A stretch of DNA of 64,000 nt from Punctularia strigosozonata HHB-11173 SS5 (Eukaryota > Basidiomycota > Agaricomycetes > Corticiales > Punctulariaceae): NCBI RefSeq assembly GCF_000264995.1, contig NW_006767433.1, positions 1,148,876 through 1,212,875 on the forward strand, given 5' to 3'. This document shows, in pieces, positions 31,645 through 43,392 of the stretch (its first letter is position 1; each line of letters opens with the position of its first letter). The notes under the pieces are model-generated. The model had not been told where the DNA came from and did not search any database. It worked only from the letters and a program-made list of their open reading frames with translations. The position numbers and the translations under genes were made by a program.

Positions 31645-33179
31645 ATGAACTACGTACAGGTTCGTCAATCTTATGCCAAATAGGGAGTGCCGCTACTGAA
31701 AGTCGTTTAGTTAGAGAAACTAGGCGAGTACCGGCTCGCAGTGGAAGAGGCACACAGATTAACGATCTCTGGTGCTCGCAGGAGAGGGAACGTATGCGAC
31801 GGTGTATAAGGTACGTGACGTCTTATTTTACTACGCAAGCAACCTCATCGTTTCCTAGGGTCGCTCACGTACCACGAACGAAATTGTGGCGCTGAAAGAG
31901 ATCCATCTCGATGCGGAAGAAGGCACCCCTTCCACCGCCATCCGCGAAATCTCCTTGATGAAGGAGCTCAAACATCCCAATATCGTCCGCTTGCACGATG
32001 TCATCCACACTGAGACCAAGCTCGTCCTTATCTTCGAGTTCGCCGACCAGGACCTGAAGCGGTACATGGACACGAATGGCGATCGCGGCGCTCTCGATCC
32101 CGTTACCGTACGCAGCTTCATGTGGCAATTGCTGAGGGGCATCGCGTTCTGCCACGAGAACCGAGTGTTGCATCGCGATCTGAAGCCGCAGAATCTGCTG
32201 ATCAACAAAAAGGGTGAGTTGAAGCTCGGCGATTTCGGTCTCGCGCGAGCGTTCGGTGTCCCTGTCAACACGTTCTCGAATGAGGTAGGTATCGTCGTGT
32301 ATATCGTTATGCCAACGCTCAGAAAATATGTCAGGTGGTGACGCTGTGGTATCGTGCTCCGGACGTGCTCCTTGGCTCTCGAACATACAGCACCTCCATC
32401 GATATCTGGTCTTGTGGCTGCATCTTCGCCGAGATGATCTCAGGTGTCCCACTGTTCCGAGGGCGAGACAACCAGGATCAGTTACTCCATATCATGCGTA
32501 TCATTGGCACGCCAGACGATCGCACTTTACGTCAGATAGCCTCCCAGACTGTGAGTATGCTCGCCGAACATCTCGACTTCATAATTTTTATATTTGATGC
32601 CCAGCCCGATGTGCAAATCAAGCAATTTCCCAAGTACCCTAAGATTCCCTTCACTCAGATCCTCCCGAAGGCATCGCCTCAAGGTTTGTTCGTCTTCCGC
32701 TATGGGTGTGCCATGCTCATAACCGATTTGCAGCTATCGACTTACTGGAGAGACTTCTCCAGTTTGATCCCGCAAAACGAATGACCGCTGATGAGGCCCT
32801 TCAACACCCCTACTTCCACGGCCCACCACCCTTCCCTATCAACCCGGCCATGACTGGCGCGTTCACTCATGCCAACCCACACGTTGACGCGCACGCACAA
32901 CATGCCCAAGCCCAGGCTCAGGCACAAGCCCAGGCCCAGGCCCAACAGGCCGGACAAGCTCAAGCGCGAGCAGCGTGGGCAGCACAGCAGCAGCAGCAAC
33001 AACAACAACGGGCGATGATGTTGCAGCAGGCTCAGGCGAATCACGCCCAAGCCTTGGCTCAAGCTCAAGCGCAAGGACAAATCCCACCCGCAGTCATGCA
33101 GGTCGCCGCGGCTCGTCAGCAAGGGTTCATCGATCCGGCTCAGATGTATGCCCAGCAGTACCAGGGTGCGCCTCGGTAG
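31645..33179 (+). CDS. PHO85: Pho85-type cyclin-dependent kinase
   Basis: CDK that with its cyclins controls phosphate signalling, cell cycle entry and nutrient responses. Exons begin MNYVQ (31645-31659), LEKLG (31711-31723), EGTYATVYK (31782-31810), then [17 protein letters not shown]. Diagnostic blocks are the PSTAIRE helix in [31 protein letters not shown], the DFG loop in [54 protein letters not shown] and [36 protein letters not shown] is the Pho85 start rather than that of Cdk1. The intron at 31724-31781 is of GC-AG type. The C-terminus carries an extra tail of about 110 residues rich in Ala and Gln, absent from yeast Pho85. Confidence 0.92.
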
Positions 33180-33346
33180 TGCAGCGTTCGTGTTCGTGCC
33201 TGTTTCTTGTCGGCTTCGCATTCATCACCGTTTTGGGGATTCCGGACTCATGAGCGCCGTTCGGGTCGATACTGTTATGATAGCATACCTAGACAGACGT
33301 TGTAATACACCTGTACCATCACTAAAGCAAGAACACAACCCCGTGG

Positions 33347-33356
33347 CCCTAACCCT
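33347..33356 (+). promoter_or_regulatory. Telomere-like box upstream of mL43
   Basis: CCCTAACCCT lies 98-107 bp upstream of the ATG of the mitochondrial ribosomal protein gene. In many eukaryotes such telo-boxes occur in promoters of translation-related genes. Its role here is inferred from position only. Confidence 0.4.
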
Positions 33357-33453
33357 ATACTTACCTTATATCACCGTCCTCGGACGAAGCCGAGCCGCGC
33401 AGCTCGCACTGTTCCTTTCCCCGAATTTCGCGAAGAGCTCGTTCAGAGGGACC

Positions 33454-33932
33454 ATGGCTGCTCCCATCTTCCGAGCGTCTCTCAAGTCTACGCCGGCCAA
33501 CGGCCACTCTGTGTTTATACCGCAGATACGCAAGCTCGTCTTCGAGTACTGCGACAAATGGCCCTCGTCGCACAACACCCGCACCTTCCTTGAGACGCGC
33601 GTAGAGGACCTCGCGCGGGCGAACCCGCACGTCGAGATTGTGCTGAAGCAACGGAGTATGAAGGAGCCTATAGTGAGGGGGTTCTACAGTGCGTTTCCAT
33701 CTGTTTCTGTAAGGATAACCTCTACTGAGCAACGGCTTCAGTGAATGGCCGTGACAAGGTCATCGCGTTGAATAAATGCGAAGTCCACGATGTCGGGAAG
33801 AAGGTTCAGCTCCTGTTGGACTCGTCAGGAGCGAAGATAAAACCTCTCAAGCGACGTATCGTGGAAAGTCAAACAGAGGCGGCTAGGGGTATCTGGAGCG
33901 GGCTGCATGTGGACGAGCCGTTCCGAATATGA
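33454..33932 (+). CDS. Mitochondrial large-subunit ribosomal protein mL43
   Basis: Small protein of the L51/S25/CI-B8 thioredoxin-like family. Exon 1: MAAPIFRASLKSTPANGHSV, then IRKLVFEYCDKWPSSHNTR, FLETRVEDLARANPHVEIV and KEPIVRGFY. A 54-nt intron splits the codon after FY, giving MNGRDKVIALNKCE. The rest is KVQLLLDSSGAKIKPLKRR and a stop at 33932. The length of about 140 residues is right. The conserved order of the N-terminal Arg/Lys-rich strand and the NGRDKVI strand identifies mL43 (yeast Mrpl51). Confidence 0.88.
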
Positions 33933-34329
33933 CCTGCCGGCGTTCAGTATAGCGGCTATCCGCTGTGAGTACTCAGTCCCATGCCCATATTCGACGCTTC
34001 TGACTCTGGCTTGACGTTCACAGGCGAGCCAAGCTGTCCTGTATTATCGTACATCCCGTTGTCTTCACGAAGCTCTGGCTGGTGGTACGGACGAGTTGAA
34101 TGACATTCACATTAATACATCCGATTTGCTATCTAAGGCCACACCGAAGCCGAACGCCGTCTCATATCGAAGTATACATGATCCTCGAGCAGCATTGAAT
34201 CGCCAATAAACAACATAACCGGTCCCGTTGTGACCTTCTGAAGCGCCCCGATCCTGGGGTCATTGCTCGAACAATCTGCTTTCTGTCCAGTCCCGATAGT
34301 CATGCCACACAAACCCGATTAACAGTCCT
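33933..34329. other. Convergent intergenic region
   Basis: Lies between the 3' ends of mL43 and the BAR-SH3 gene. Nothing was recognised. Confidence 0.4.
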
Positions 34330-36240
34330 TCAGGCCTCCTGGACGTAATTGCCTGTTCAGCGCACGATAATCAGCAATGCAAACAGACAAACGAGCAGAA
34401 AGGTCAACCTACCAGGGAAAACGCCTTGCTGCCCGTTGAGTCTCCCCGTCCACCAATCCTCCGCGCTAGCCGTCTTTTCGACAATCTCTATCCTATCTCC
34501 AGTCTTGAAGCTTAAGTCGCCGTCGGCCTGCGCTTCAAAGTCGTACAGCGCCACCACGTACTGCGCCGCCTGCGGCTTTGGCTTGAGCGGGGGCGGTGGC
34601 GGTGGTGCCCTCTTAGCGGCTGCGGCTGCGGCCGCGGCCGCTGCATTGCCGGCGGACGAGGGCGTGTAGGGCGGCGGGGCGGCAGGCACGGGCGAGGGGG
34701 CTTTATTGAAGGACGCGCTGGGTGGAGGCGGAGGTGCCTTTTTAACGTAGGAAGAGGACGGTGTGCGCTGAGGCGCAGCAGATCGAGAGGACACCGTGGA
34801 CGCGGAGGCGGTCGACGAAGCACGGTTGAGTGACGAGCCGGCCGACAAGCCGCCCTGGGCGCGGGTCTGTTGCACAAACTTGGCTGAAAAAAAAAGGAGG
34901 GGGGGGGATGTTCAGGACGCGCAAGAAGGCTACAGGCATAGTCACTGACATGTACTGATCATCCGCTTGGTGATGTTGAGGTTTTCGATCTGCTGCCAGG
35001 CATCCGTGCGTTTCTCTTCGTAGTCGGCGGCGATCTGCGAGCCGGGCACGTTCGCTACATCGAACTTTCCGTCGGCGAACTGCTGCATCTTCTCCAGCAG
35101 CATGTAGAATACGTTCAGTCTGCGCAACGATCGGTCCGGGTCTAGGGGAAAGCATATCGGGGACGTGCTCACTGCATGTAGAAGAAGGAGTGGAATAGCG
35201 GGTCGATGAACTGGGTGGCGAGCACCATGAACCGGGGAAGGTCCGTCTTCAGTGCGGTATTGATGTAGTCATATTCATTGGTCGCTACTTCGAAGTCTTG
35301 CTCGAGCTAGTGCGGATGCGATCAGCCGCAGCTCCCAACAAACGCTGCCCACCGAGCACAGACCTTGAACAGGTTCTTCTCGTCGCTTAGAGACTTCTCC
35401 TTCTTGTCGCGTAGTTTCGTCAAGGAGTTGTTGAATCGATCATAATCTATGAGCTGTTAAGAGTCAGCACATGGATGAGTACGCGTATACGGCGACACAT
35501 CTTTACCTTGTGTTCGCGTTTGGTGATGGTTTTCCTGATGGTCTTGAGTACACTCTGGAGTTCCTTCGTGGGACCAGCGACACGGCTCTCTATTAGCTCC
35601 AATTCTGGCGCGATGGTACTTTGCAGCTCATCCATCGCTTCCTAATCCCGCCGATCAGCACGCCGTAACCCGGGACTGCTGCGGAGACGTGGCGCCTGAC
35701 GCACCTGGTACGGTGCGACATTGCGTATCGTGTGTTCAGCCTCGGGGTGCTTGCCTATGAGGTTGTATTCCCCAGAGATGGGTTCAAACAAGGTCTTGAA
35801 ATGGTTCGCGAAGCCAACGCCGGCAGTGAACAGAGCTAGGGAAGCACGGTAACATTAATCGCGCATGCGCGCTTCGATTCATGTGTCACTCACCGACTAC
35901 CGACTCGCTGAAAGCCTTCGTGTCCTTCAGAAGCTTCTCCGTAGACTGCTCGAGAGTTTGGAAGGCGCGATGGTATTCCTCGAACTCCGGATCGGACGAC
36001 TCTGCTCAGCGTCAAGACGAACACCGGAGGTGATCACAGATGGTGTAGCAGTCAAGCACAGTATCATTGCATTAGTGAGACCACAGATATCGGTGATCGA
36101 GGATACTCGCTCTTCGACATCCCGACCTTGGTCGTGACCAGATGCGGTGTCCTGCGGTCACAACGGCTGAGATTCTAGTCCATGATAGATGAACGCGACG
36201 ACGAGACGCACCGCTTGATCGCCTTCGCGAAGCCCTTCAT
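34330..36240 (-). CDS. BAR and SH3 domain endocytic protein (Rvs167-like)
   Basis: Amphiphysin-type protein that bends membrane and links to actin during endocytic vesicle scission. It starts [10 protein letters not shown], typical of Rvs167. BAR blocks across several exons: [80 protein letters not shown] and [19 protein letters not shown] Pro/Ser/Ala-rich linker follows with a run of about ten Ala and several Pro runs. The SH3 domain is at the C-terminus: [35 protein letters not shown], then after a last intron NYVQEA and the stop at 34330. About nine introns. The domain order and both ends match the family. Confidence 0.9.
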
Positions 36241-36633
36241 GTTGGCGATATGCAAAGGGGTAAGCTAGATATCGGAGGTACGAGAGGGGATATGCAGCCC
36301 AAGCGACCGCGGGAGAATGGCACTATGGTCAGACGATTGAGGACACCAGTGACATCGCCTTTCGCGCAGCGATAAATCCTTGGCGCTCAGCGCGCCTGCG
36401 TCATCAGTAGACTCATCGGCACGGGCGCCTACTCAGTAAACCAATGTGAGTCCCGATGTGAAGGCTGCAAGATACGCAGTAATACATATACATAATCAGT
36501 AATACAGATGTACATATCGTGTAGGTATTGAGATGAAGTCCGTCCCGGATGAATGATGCTGGAGCAGCAGCAGCTGAGCATCGTGTTCAGATGCTCGATA
36601 GTGTGAACGTGAAGGAAATGCAATGCCCTCTGT
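36241..36633. other. Intergenic region between two minus-strand genes
   Basis: AT-richer downstream sequence of the HMG-box gene and upstream sequence of the BAR-SH3 gene. Nothing else was recognised. Confidence 0.4.
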
Positions 36634-38080
36634 TCAGAATAGCATTTCTGCGTTGTGATCCGAGAATTCGTAGTTGTTGAAGCTTGCATTGAGGGCCGGC
36701 ATACCGTTCTGGAACAGCATCTGCGAATCCGCTGCGGAGGGATGGAGAGTGGATGCTGTAGCCCCATAGAAGGGGAGCACCCTGCCTGACGCTGGGGGTA
36801 TTGCAAAGCTGGAAACGTGACCGTCCGAGCCGCCAAACACAAGTTCCGTAGATAAACCGTCTGTAGGTTCCCAAGGTGCGGACGGGAAGGTATGTAGGTT
36901 GTATGACCGAGTCGGAGCAGGCGGATTCGCATAGGCCGCTTCTGCAATCCGCATCTGGTTGAAGGGCAGCGGCATGAGCCAGGGGGACGTAGAACATTCC
37001 GGGGCGATCGGGATGCACGGTTCGCAGCCATCCTACAAGGGGAATGTCAGCAATATAGATTGTCGCGAGAGAAAGAGGCTCTTACCATGGGAACCGCATT
37101 CGAGGGATACATGCTCGGGACATGATCTGAAGAAGCCCGCTCGAATCGCCCTGGCTCGGGAGACATTGAATGCTCCGGGGTATGGGGCATGGACGAAGAA
37201 CGAATCGAGGGTGATGGCGATGGCGAGAGCTCGTCATCCGAGAATGCGATGCACGGGCCCGACTCCTGGACAATCTTGTCGAGGGCGGAACCATGCACGC
37301 CATGCTGTACGAATGAACCAATCTGCTTGCATCGCTCCCGTTCGGCCTTGGTGGTGCGGCTTCCTCGTCGAGGAGTGTTCTTCCGCGAGGCAGGGGAGTA
37401 CTTGTAGTCAGGATAGAGCTGAGCATGCTTCTCCTTCTCGATATCCGCGAGGCGCTCAAAAGGACGTTTCTCCTCCGCCGACATGCCTTTCCAGACATGG
37501 CCGATTATCATACTGATCGGGATACGTAACTCAGTTTTATTGTGCGCAACTATCCAGACGTGGTAAGAAAGAACTCACGAGAGCTTATTGTTCTGGTTTT
37601 CGACGTCCGTCGAGACTTTCCGGGATGCAATGAAATGCGAGCGGAAGAGAATGAAGGCATTCGGTGGGCGTGGGATATGGTCTTCCTCGCGCTTGCGAGC
37701 ATGGGACACTGCAGAACGTCGTACTGCAGGGAGTGATGTCACATCCTGGCCTTCCTTAGCTGTCGACGTCGAATTCTGGCGCGGGGCTCCGGGCCGAGGG
37801 CCTTCAGAGCCGGACGAGGCATGGGCGGCGGAAAGCCTCTCGGGAGCCGCTTTGCCGGCAATCGGATGGGCCGGTTCGCTCGAGGCATGCGCCGCGTCAT
37901 AGCCACCTACAGGAATGGTTGCAGGTTAAGTAGAGCAGCGTGAGAAACGATGAAGGTCTCGTAGGTGAAGGATGGGTGTATATGGCGCATGGATTGCATG
38001 ATGTAAATGAAATGTGGCTTACCATCAGGGTTCTGACCCGCAATGCGGCGGGAGTACCTGGTGTTCGGCGTCGCAGACAT
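36634..38080 (-). CDS. HMG-box (MATA-type) transcription factor
   Basis: Sequence-specific DNA-binding protein. It starts MSATPNTRYSRRIAGQNPDG; an intron removes about 120 nt and GYDAAHASSEPAHPIAGK follows. The HMG box is HIPRPPNAFILFRSHFIASR, then KVSTDVENQNNKLS, an intron, and MIIGHVWKGMSAEEKRPFER with DIEKEKHAQLYPDYKY. RPPNAFILFR...S-x-IIG-x-W is the MATA/sex-determination class rather than the HMGB class. Downstream is a basic patch (SRKNTPRRGSRTTKAERERC), a Ser/Pro-rich region (SDDELSPSPSPSIRSSS), then a C-terminal exon with no known domain ending NAEMLF. In basidiomycetes this class includes Ustilago Prf1 and Coprinopsis Pcc1, mating and development regulators. Orthology is not shown. 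Confidence 0.82.
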
Positions 38081-39219
38081 AAGGTGTGTTCGGAGAGTAT
38101 CAAATTGTCAGACGACCGTACAAGCACGGGGAAAGCTTGCAAAGGACAGGAAACTTTGTGGGGGCGCAAACAGGATGTTTGTGATGCATCTTGAGGACGC
38201 CAGATACCCGCCTTTTGAGCCATTGCGGGCTGACCGACGCGATGAGCGCGACAGCGCCCTTGGGATACTTACCCTTCGCTATATTCACCTTGAGGAGGGC
38301 CAAAGGGAGGCGAGCGCGTCCCCCTCCCCATGCTTCACGTCGGCAAGCTCGGCATGCGAGGCACACAAGGGCACACATGGTCCTTCGCTTCCCTGACGTG
38401 CTGCGTTCCTCGGCCATCTCCTTGGTGCCGTAGCCATCGCCTGATACTGAACAAAGCCTTCTTGAGGGACGGTTCAGAAAGCGTAAGTGTTCTTACGGTT
38501 GAATGCATACCTGATACCGGAATATCGACGCCGCCCAACGCCTCTGCGCAAGCCTGAGGTGCCCAACTTCATGTTGGTTGTTGTCCCCGCATGCCTAGTG
38601 TGGGATACGGGAGCAAAACCCGAATTAAGGCATGATTGCGGATCTAAGATGAGTTACCGAAAACGGATATATAGTTTGCAATCAGTGGGCCGTGATGGGC
38701 CCAAGATGGGGCGATGTCAATGCAAGGCGCCCAAAAGAGGCCGCGAACCACCGACGCTCGCAAAACCGGGCCGTTTGTGAGCAACGGCTCATGCTCTGAT
38801 CCATAGCATCGCCATATCTTGGTCGCCAAGCGCCTCAAGCGCATGCTGAGCCCATATATCGATGGTCCGCTCTGTTCACAAATGCGTCATGACTGTCCAC
38901 AAGGGAGCAATAGACTGGGCCAAGGGAGGGAATGAAGGTCAGTAAAGGGTAGCGAAGTAAGTTAACACGTGGGGGGGGGGTTAACACATCAATCATCTTG
39001 TTCAGATATGCGGAGGTCCGCGCAAGTTTGCTCCGAAAGTATAATCGCGGTATGATGTGACAACGTACGATAGCGAAACATTGATCTACCTACGAGAGAT
39101 GGACTTGAGTCAATCGTCAAGATCATGCTGCTCAATAGGCATAGCTCACAACGAGAGACGCTGACGTCGCTGGCCAGCCTCTCCCAGTCTCAGCATTGTC
39201 ACGGGCTGAACGAGGGTCA
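38081..39219. other. Intergenic region upstream of the HMG-box gene
   Basis: About 1.1 kb with only short unsupported open frames. A poly-G run (near 38971-38979) is the only oddity. It probably holds the promoter and any untranslated exons of the HMG-box gene. Confidence 0.4.
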
Positions 39220-41283
39220 TCATTCGTCGTCTCCTCCGAGACCGCCCCATTCCTCTTCATCCTCGTCCTGGTTCCCACCTCCCCCTTCCCGCACTTTCGC
39301 CGCAGCTTTCTCCTTCCTTCTCCTGCTCCCCTCAATCATCTCCCTCTTCTTCTTCGCCTCTCGCTTGCCTACGATTGTCCCCTTCACGTCCACTTCTTCA
39401 GCTCTCTTTACCTTGCCCATCAGTTTTCGTTTCATTTTGGACGGCTTCGGCAGCGACGATATCCACTCAGGCACCGGTTGGCCGGATTGAAGGAGGACGT
39501 TCGCGATTCTAGATGCATCAACGGGCAGTTAACCATCGATGATCAGGGAAATAAGTGAAAGCATACGATTTGAGGTAAGGCGCATCCTCGTTGGTGAAAT
39601 ATGTGACAGCCTTGCCCTCTCGCCCCGCTCGTCCCGTGCGGCCTGCAGACAATTCATTAGCAAGCGAACCTCAGATGCATCGGTTTGTCATAAGATGAAC
39701 CCACCTATACGATGCACATAGCTTTGCACGCTCGCCGGGAAATCATAGTTGACCACCTCCCGAACGCCCCTGAAGTCCATGCCTCTCGCCATAACCTCCG
39801 TGCACACGAGAACCCACACTTCGCCAGCTTTCACACCCCTGATCGTGTCTTCCCGCTGCTTCTTCGTCATGCCCGCGTGAAGGCAACCCACACGCGGGAT
39901 GGAGTACAGTACGAGATTCTCTGCGAGGGATGATGCGCGGGGTTGGGTAGAGGTGAAGATGATGACAGGGGGGGTGTACGGCCGGTTGAGATGCGCGACG
40001 AGGGTGGGGAGTTTAGAGGCGTCATCAGCTACATAAACGAGGGACTGTTGTATATGCGGTAAAGGAGTGTCCCTGGGAGGAGTGGCGAAGCAGTCAGTCA
40101 AGGTGTAAGCATTGCAAGGGGTGTGACTTACTTCAGTCCAACGACGACCCGAACGGGATCCTTCATCATGCCCATCGCGATTTTCTCTACACCAGCGGGT
40201 AGCGTTGCACTGAAGACCGCTTTCTGGCAGGAGGGATGGGTGCATGCGGCAATGATGTCTTGCAGTTGAGGAAGGAACTCGGCATCTAGTAGACGGTCTG
40301 CTTCGTCCAGAACGAGATGCCTCACACTGCCGCATCGGTGAGTACAGGCATGGGCTCAGAGAGGGCGCGTCGATGACGCACTTCGACAATGAAATTGAAT
40401 TGGATCCAAGCGCAGATACGAGGCGCAGAGGTGTACTGATTATGATATCTGTAGGTGTTCATGTGAGACTCGTCCAAGTGAGAAATCGTGGAAACATACC
40501 AACGTTATCCCGTACATTCTTGTCCACAAGGGTGGCAGCGGTCGCTTTTGAGAACAGGATGATCCTCCACTTCCGTCCCTGGGCAAGTTTGAGGCACTCG
40601 TTATGTATTTGGTGGGCGAGCTCGCGTGTTGGGGCAATGATGAGGGCGCGCACACCTTCGCCTACAGCTCGCTCCGCACCTCCGGACGTTGGTGGATCAG
40701 AGTCATTTTTGGATTTGGAGTGCGAGGGGGAGCGCAAAGCTGCGAAGACCGGAAGGAGGTATGAGAGGGTCTTCCCTGTACCGGTGGGGGATATGGCAGC
40801 CAAATCGCGAGCGGAGAGTAGTATAGGCGCGCCATATGCCTGGATACTCGTTGGAGTGCGGTACCCGCTCTCACGGAGGTTGGTGAGAAGGCGCGGAGGA
40901 ACGTTGTAACGCTGTTGAAGATCCTCGAACGTTTCGGCCGGAGGTGGTACGTTGGACCCTCTGGTGGTTACTCGATGTTTGGCCGTAGCGCAGGATTCCT
41001 CGCCATCAAGACCATCTTCCGCAGTTCCGTCAGCGCTATTGTCCTCCGTTGTCTTCTGCCTCTTCTTCGAGCGCTCGTCTGCCTCTGCATCCTTCCGCTT
41101 CCCATTACCTGTGCTCTGCGCGTACTTGAAGAAATCCAATTCGGCTGGAAGTTGGCCATCGCTGCTTTTGGGAGTAGCTGAGGCGGTTTTCTCTTTCGTT
41201 GACGTGAATAGCTTGACGTCTCTCTGAAATCTGCGTTTATCGAACTGAGCGCCGCCTCGAGAGAGCAGATTGAAGGCCTCCAT
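39220..41283 (-). CDS. ROK1: DEAD-box RNA helicase, Rok1/DDX52 type
   Basis: ATP-dependent RNA helicase needed for early pre-rRNA cleavage and 40S ribosome assembly. The start MEAFNLLSRGGAQFDKRRF at 41283 is chosen because Rok1 begins with a similar short helix. A Lys/Glu-rich N-terminal segment follows. Helicase motifs in order: ESGYRTPTSIQAYGAPILLS (Q motif), AAISPTGTGKTLSYLLP (I), IIAPTRELAHQI (Ia), IIISTPLRLV (Ib), LVLDEADRLLD (II), VFSATLP (III), VIIFTSTQPRASSLAENL (IV), ARGMDFRGV (V) and HRIGRTGRAG (VI). The C-terminus is very basic with KKKREMIEG and an acidic end (EDEEEWGGLGGDDE). Three or four introns. The LHAGMTKKQREDT segment also fits Rok1. Confidence 0.92.
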
Positions 41284-41525
41284 GAGGAATTTAAGCACAG
41301 CCACTTTCGCGAATTGAAACAGGCAGGTCTGAGGTGACTCTTGACTTTGGCTGGATTCCTCGTTGAGGAGGCCAGCACATGAAGCAACCTCCATTCAGAC
41401 CGATTTCACAAGTACTTCAGGATCTCACACGACTTGTGAGCAGCCAAATTGTGACGATCGTGTCTCCGAGTGGCCACTAACTACGACTCTGGGTTCTTTT
41501 CAGATTGTACTCCCGGTCAAAAGGC

Positions 41526-43109
41526 ATGCACGCGATACACGAGGAGGCATGCACGGACTATGATCAAATATCCCTGGCATCTCTGCAAGAGGTGGACGCA
41601 GATCTTCAAATTCCGCGTTCCCGTGTCCTAGCCTTACGAACCGTTCGCACTCCCCTAGTCCCCATCTCTCGACTGCCGAACGAACTGCTCTCCGCTATCT
41701 TCTCGATCTATGTTGCGAACCCTGCGCAGGACGAATCATATTGCAGCGTGGTTGTCACGATCACTCATGTTTGCCGGCATTGGAGACATCTGGCGTTAAG
41801 CTCGCCTACCCTGTGGACGCAAATTCCCTGCCACAACCCCGCCGCAGCACAGGAATTCATCGCTAGATCAGAAGGCATGGAAGTTGACATCGTATCGAGA
41901 ACTATCCACCATTCCGGCTTAGAAGCTGCATTGGCTGAAATAAGACGGGCTCGGCACGTTGACGTACGGACCCATACTGCTGTGATACGACGTATCCAGA
42001 GTAGCCTGTCTCAGCGTGCTCCGTTCCTGACTTACTTCTCCATGGAGGACTACGGAGGTGGCGGGTCATCACTACCCGATGACTTTTTAGGGGGTGAAGC
42101 CCCCCAACTCCGGTCTCTGATTATCCAAGATATCGGTTTCAACTGGAGCGCTCTGCGGGACAACCCAGTCTTGCGTCGCCTTAGCCATCTCCATATCACA
42201 TCCACCCCCGAGGATTGCAGAGCAGGATCTGAGTGTTTTCTAACGCTTCTTGCTCGGATGCCGTCCTTGCAAACATGCCGCCTGAGCGATTGCTTCATGA
42301 ATGGGGAAGATATTCCATCAACGGACTCCGTCACCGATATCCTGATCCTCCCTCGACTTTCAAAACTAGCTCTATTGGGCCCTATGGTAGCCATATCTGG
42401 AATCCTTCACTACCTTCGCGTTCAGCCTAGGGCCGAAGTAAGCCTGGCATGCACTCTCGCCGGCTCTACTGGAGGCATGTTGTCGTTCTTCAATCACCGC
42501 TTGAACGACCCAAACCGGCCACCGTGCCGCTACCTCGAACATCGCTTGGTTGGGAATAGCTTCAGCATGCAAATGCATGCAAATAGGACCCTGCTTAGTG
42601 CCGTTGACCCCGAGCCGCTGCTGGACGTACGTGTGATGTTCCGTGAGCATCATGAAGCATTCATGGGCCTCCACAACATTGTCCCGTTGGCCGAGATCCA
42701 CGAATGGGATCTCAATGTTTCTGCATCCTTTGGCATACACATGCTCGCCGCGGTATTCTCTCGCTGCGAGAACGTTGTTCAACTTAGGTTGACGAACGTA
42801 TCCGGAATTCGGCAAGTGTTCGAATCTTATCTGGCGCCGTTCCGTAGCCCAAACGAACACGACAAGAAGACCGCTTTCCTGCCGAACCTTCGCAGCATCC
42901 GGCTGTCCGGTCGGTATCCCTTGGAAGGGGAAACCTTCTGGACCGTAGTTCCCGGAGTCATGACCGAACGCCACAAGTTGCTCGGCATCTTGCCTTCTAT
43001 CACAGTCGAAGATCCAGATGGGGTCAGGGAGTATGCCTTGGAGACTCTGCTGGCGATGGCGGCACGAGTCGACATCGCGACTGCAGTCGACGATATCTTG
43101 CAAGTATGA
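41526..43109 (+). CDS. F-box protein, mushroom type
   Basis: One uninterrupted frame of about 527 residues, unusual here because nearly all neighbours have introns. It begins MHAIHEEACTDYDQ and has the F-box-like segment PISRLPNELLSAIFSIYV, then the usual follow-up TITHVCRHWRHLALSSPTLW. The C-terminal 400 residues contain weak leucine-rich spacing (LRSLIIQDIGFNWSALRDN; MPSLQTCRLSDCFMNGED) typical of the large F-box/LRR-like families in mushrooms. An intron-like 3' end (TTCTTTTCAG) ends at 41503, so a 5' exon is possible. Substrate unknown. It is divergent from the ROK1-type gene, with about 240 bp between starts. Confidence 0.8.
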   Translation: MHAIHEEACTDYDQISLASLQEVDADLQIPRSRVLALRTVRTPLVPISRLPNELLSAIFSIYVANPAQDESYCSVVVTITHVCRHWRHLALSSPTLWTQIPCHNPAAAQEFIARSEGMEVDIVSRTIHHSGLEAALAEIRRARHVDVRTHTAVIRRIQSSLSQRAPFLTYFSMEDYGGGGSSLPDDFLGGEAPQLRSLIIQDIGFNWSALRDNPVLRRLSHLHITSTPEDCRAGSECFLTLLARMPSLQTCRLSDCFMNGEDIPSTDSVTDILILPRLSKLALLGPMVAISGILHYLRVQPRAEVSLACTLAGSTGGMLSFFNHRLNDPNRPPCRYLEHRLVGNSFSMQMHANRTLLSAVDPEPLLDVRVMFREHHEAFMGLHNIVPLAEIHEWDLNVSASFGIHMLAAVFSRCENVVQLRLTNVSGIRQVFESYLAPFRSPNEHDKKTAFLPNLRSIRLSGRYPLEGETFWTVVPGVMTERHKLLGILPSITVEDPDGVREYALETLLAMAARVDIATAVDDILQV

Positions 43110-43392
43110 TTGATGCGTGGTCATTGTTACACTCGGGAAACGGTCCTGGTACCGCAGTACTGTAGTAAATGCAATAGTCGAATGCCTCGAGAATGATCGA
43201 GAGTTACTAGTAGGCAGGTATGTATATATTTCCGGCGAGGTCATGATAATGGAACAACCAGTTGCCGCGCCGCACGTACGCCAGACGGGCAATCATAGGC
43301 ACCATAGGAATCAGGGATGTATGCGAGACAGGGCGAAACGCACAACGCGTTCGCGGATGCTTCGCCCTTTCGCTTGACGCGGTTCATAGCTT

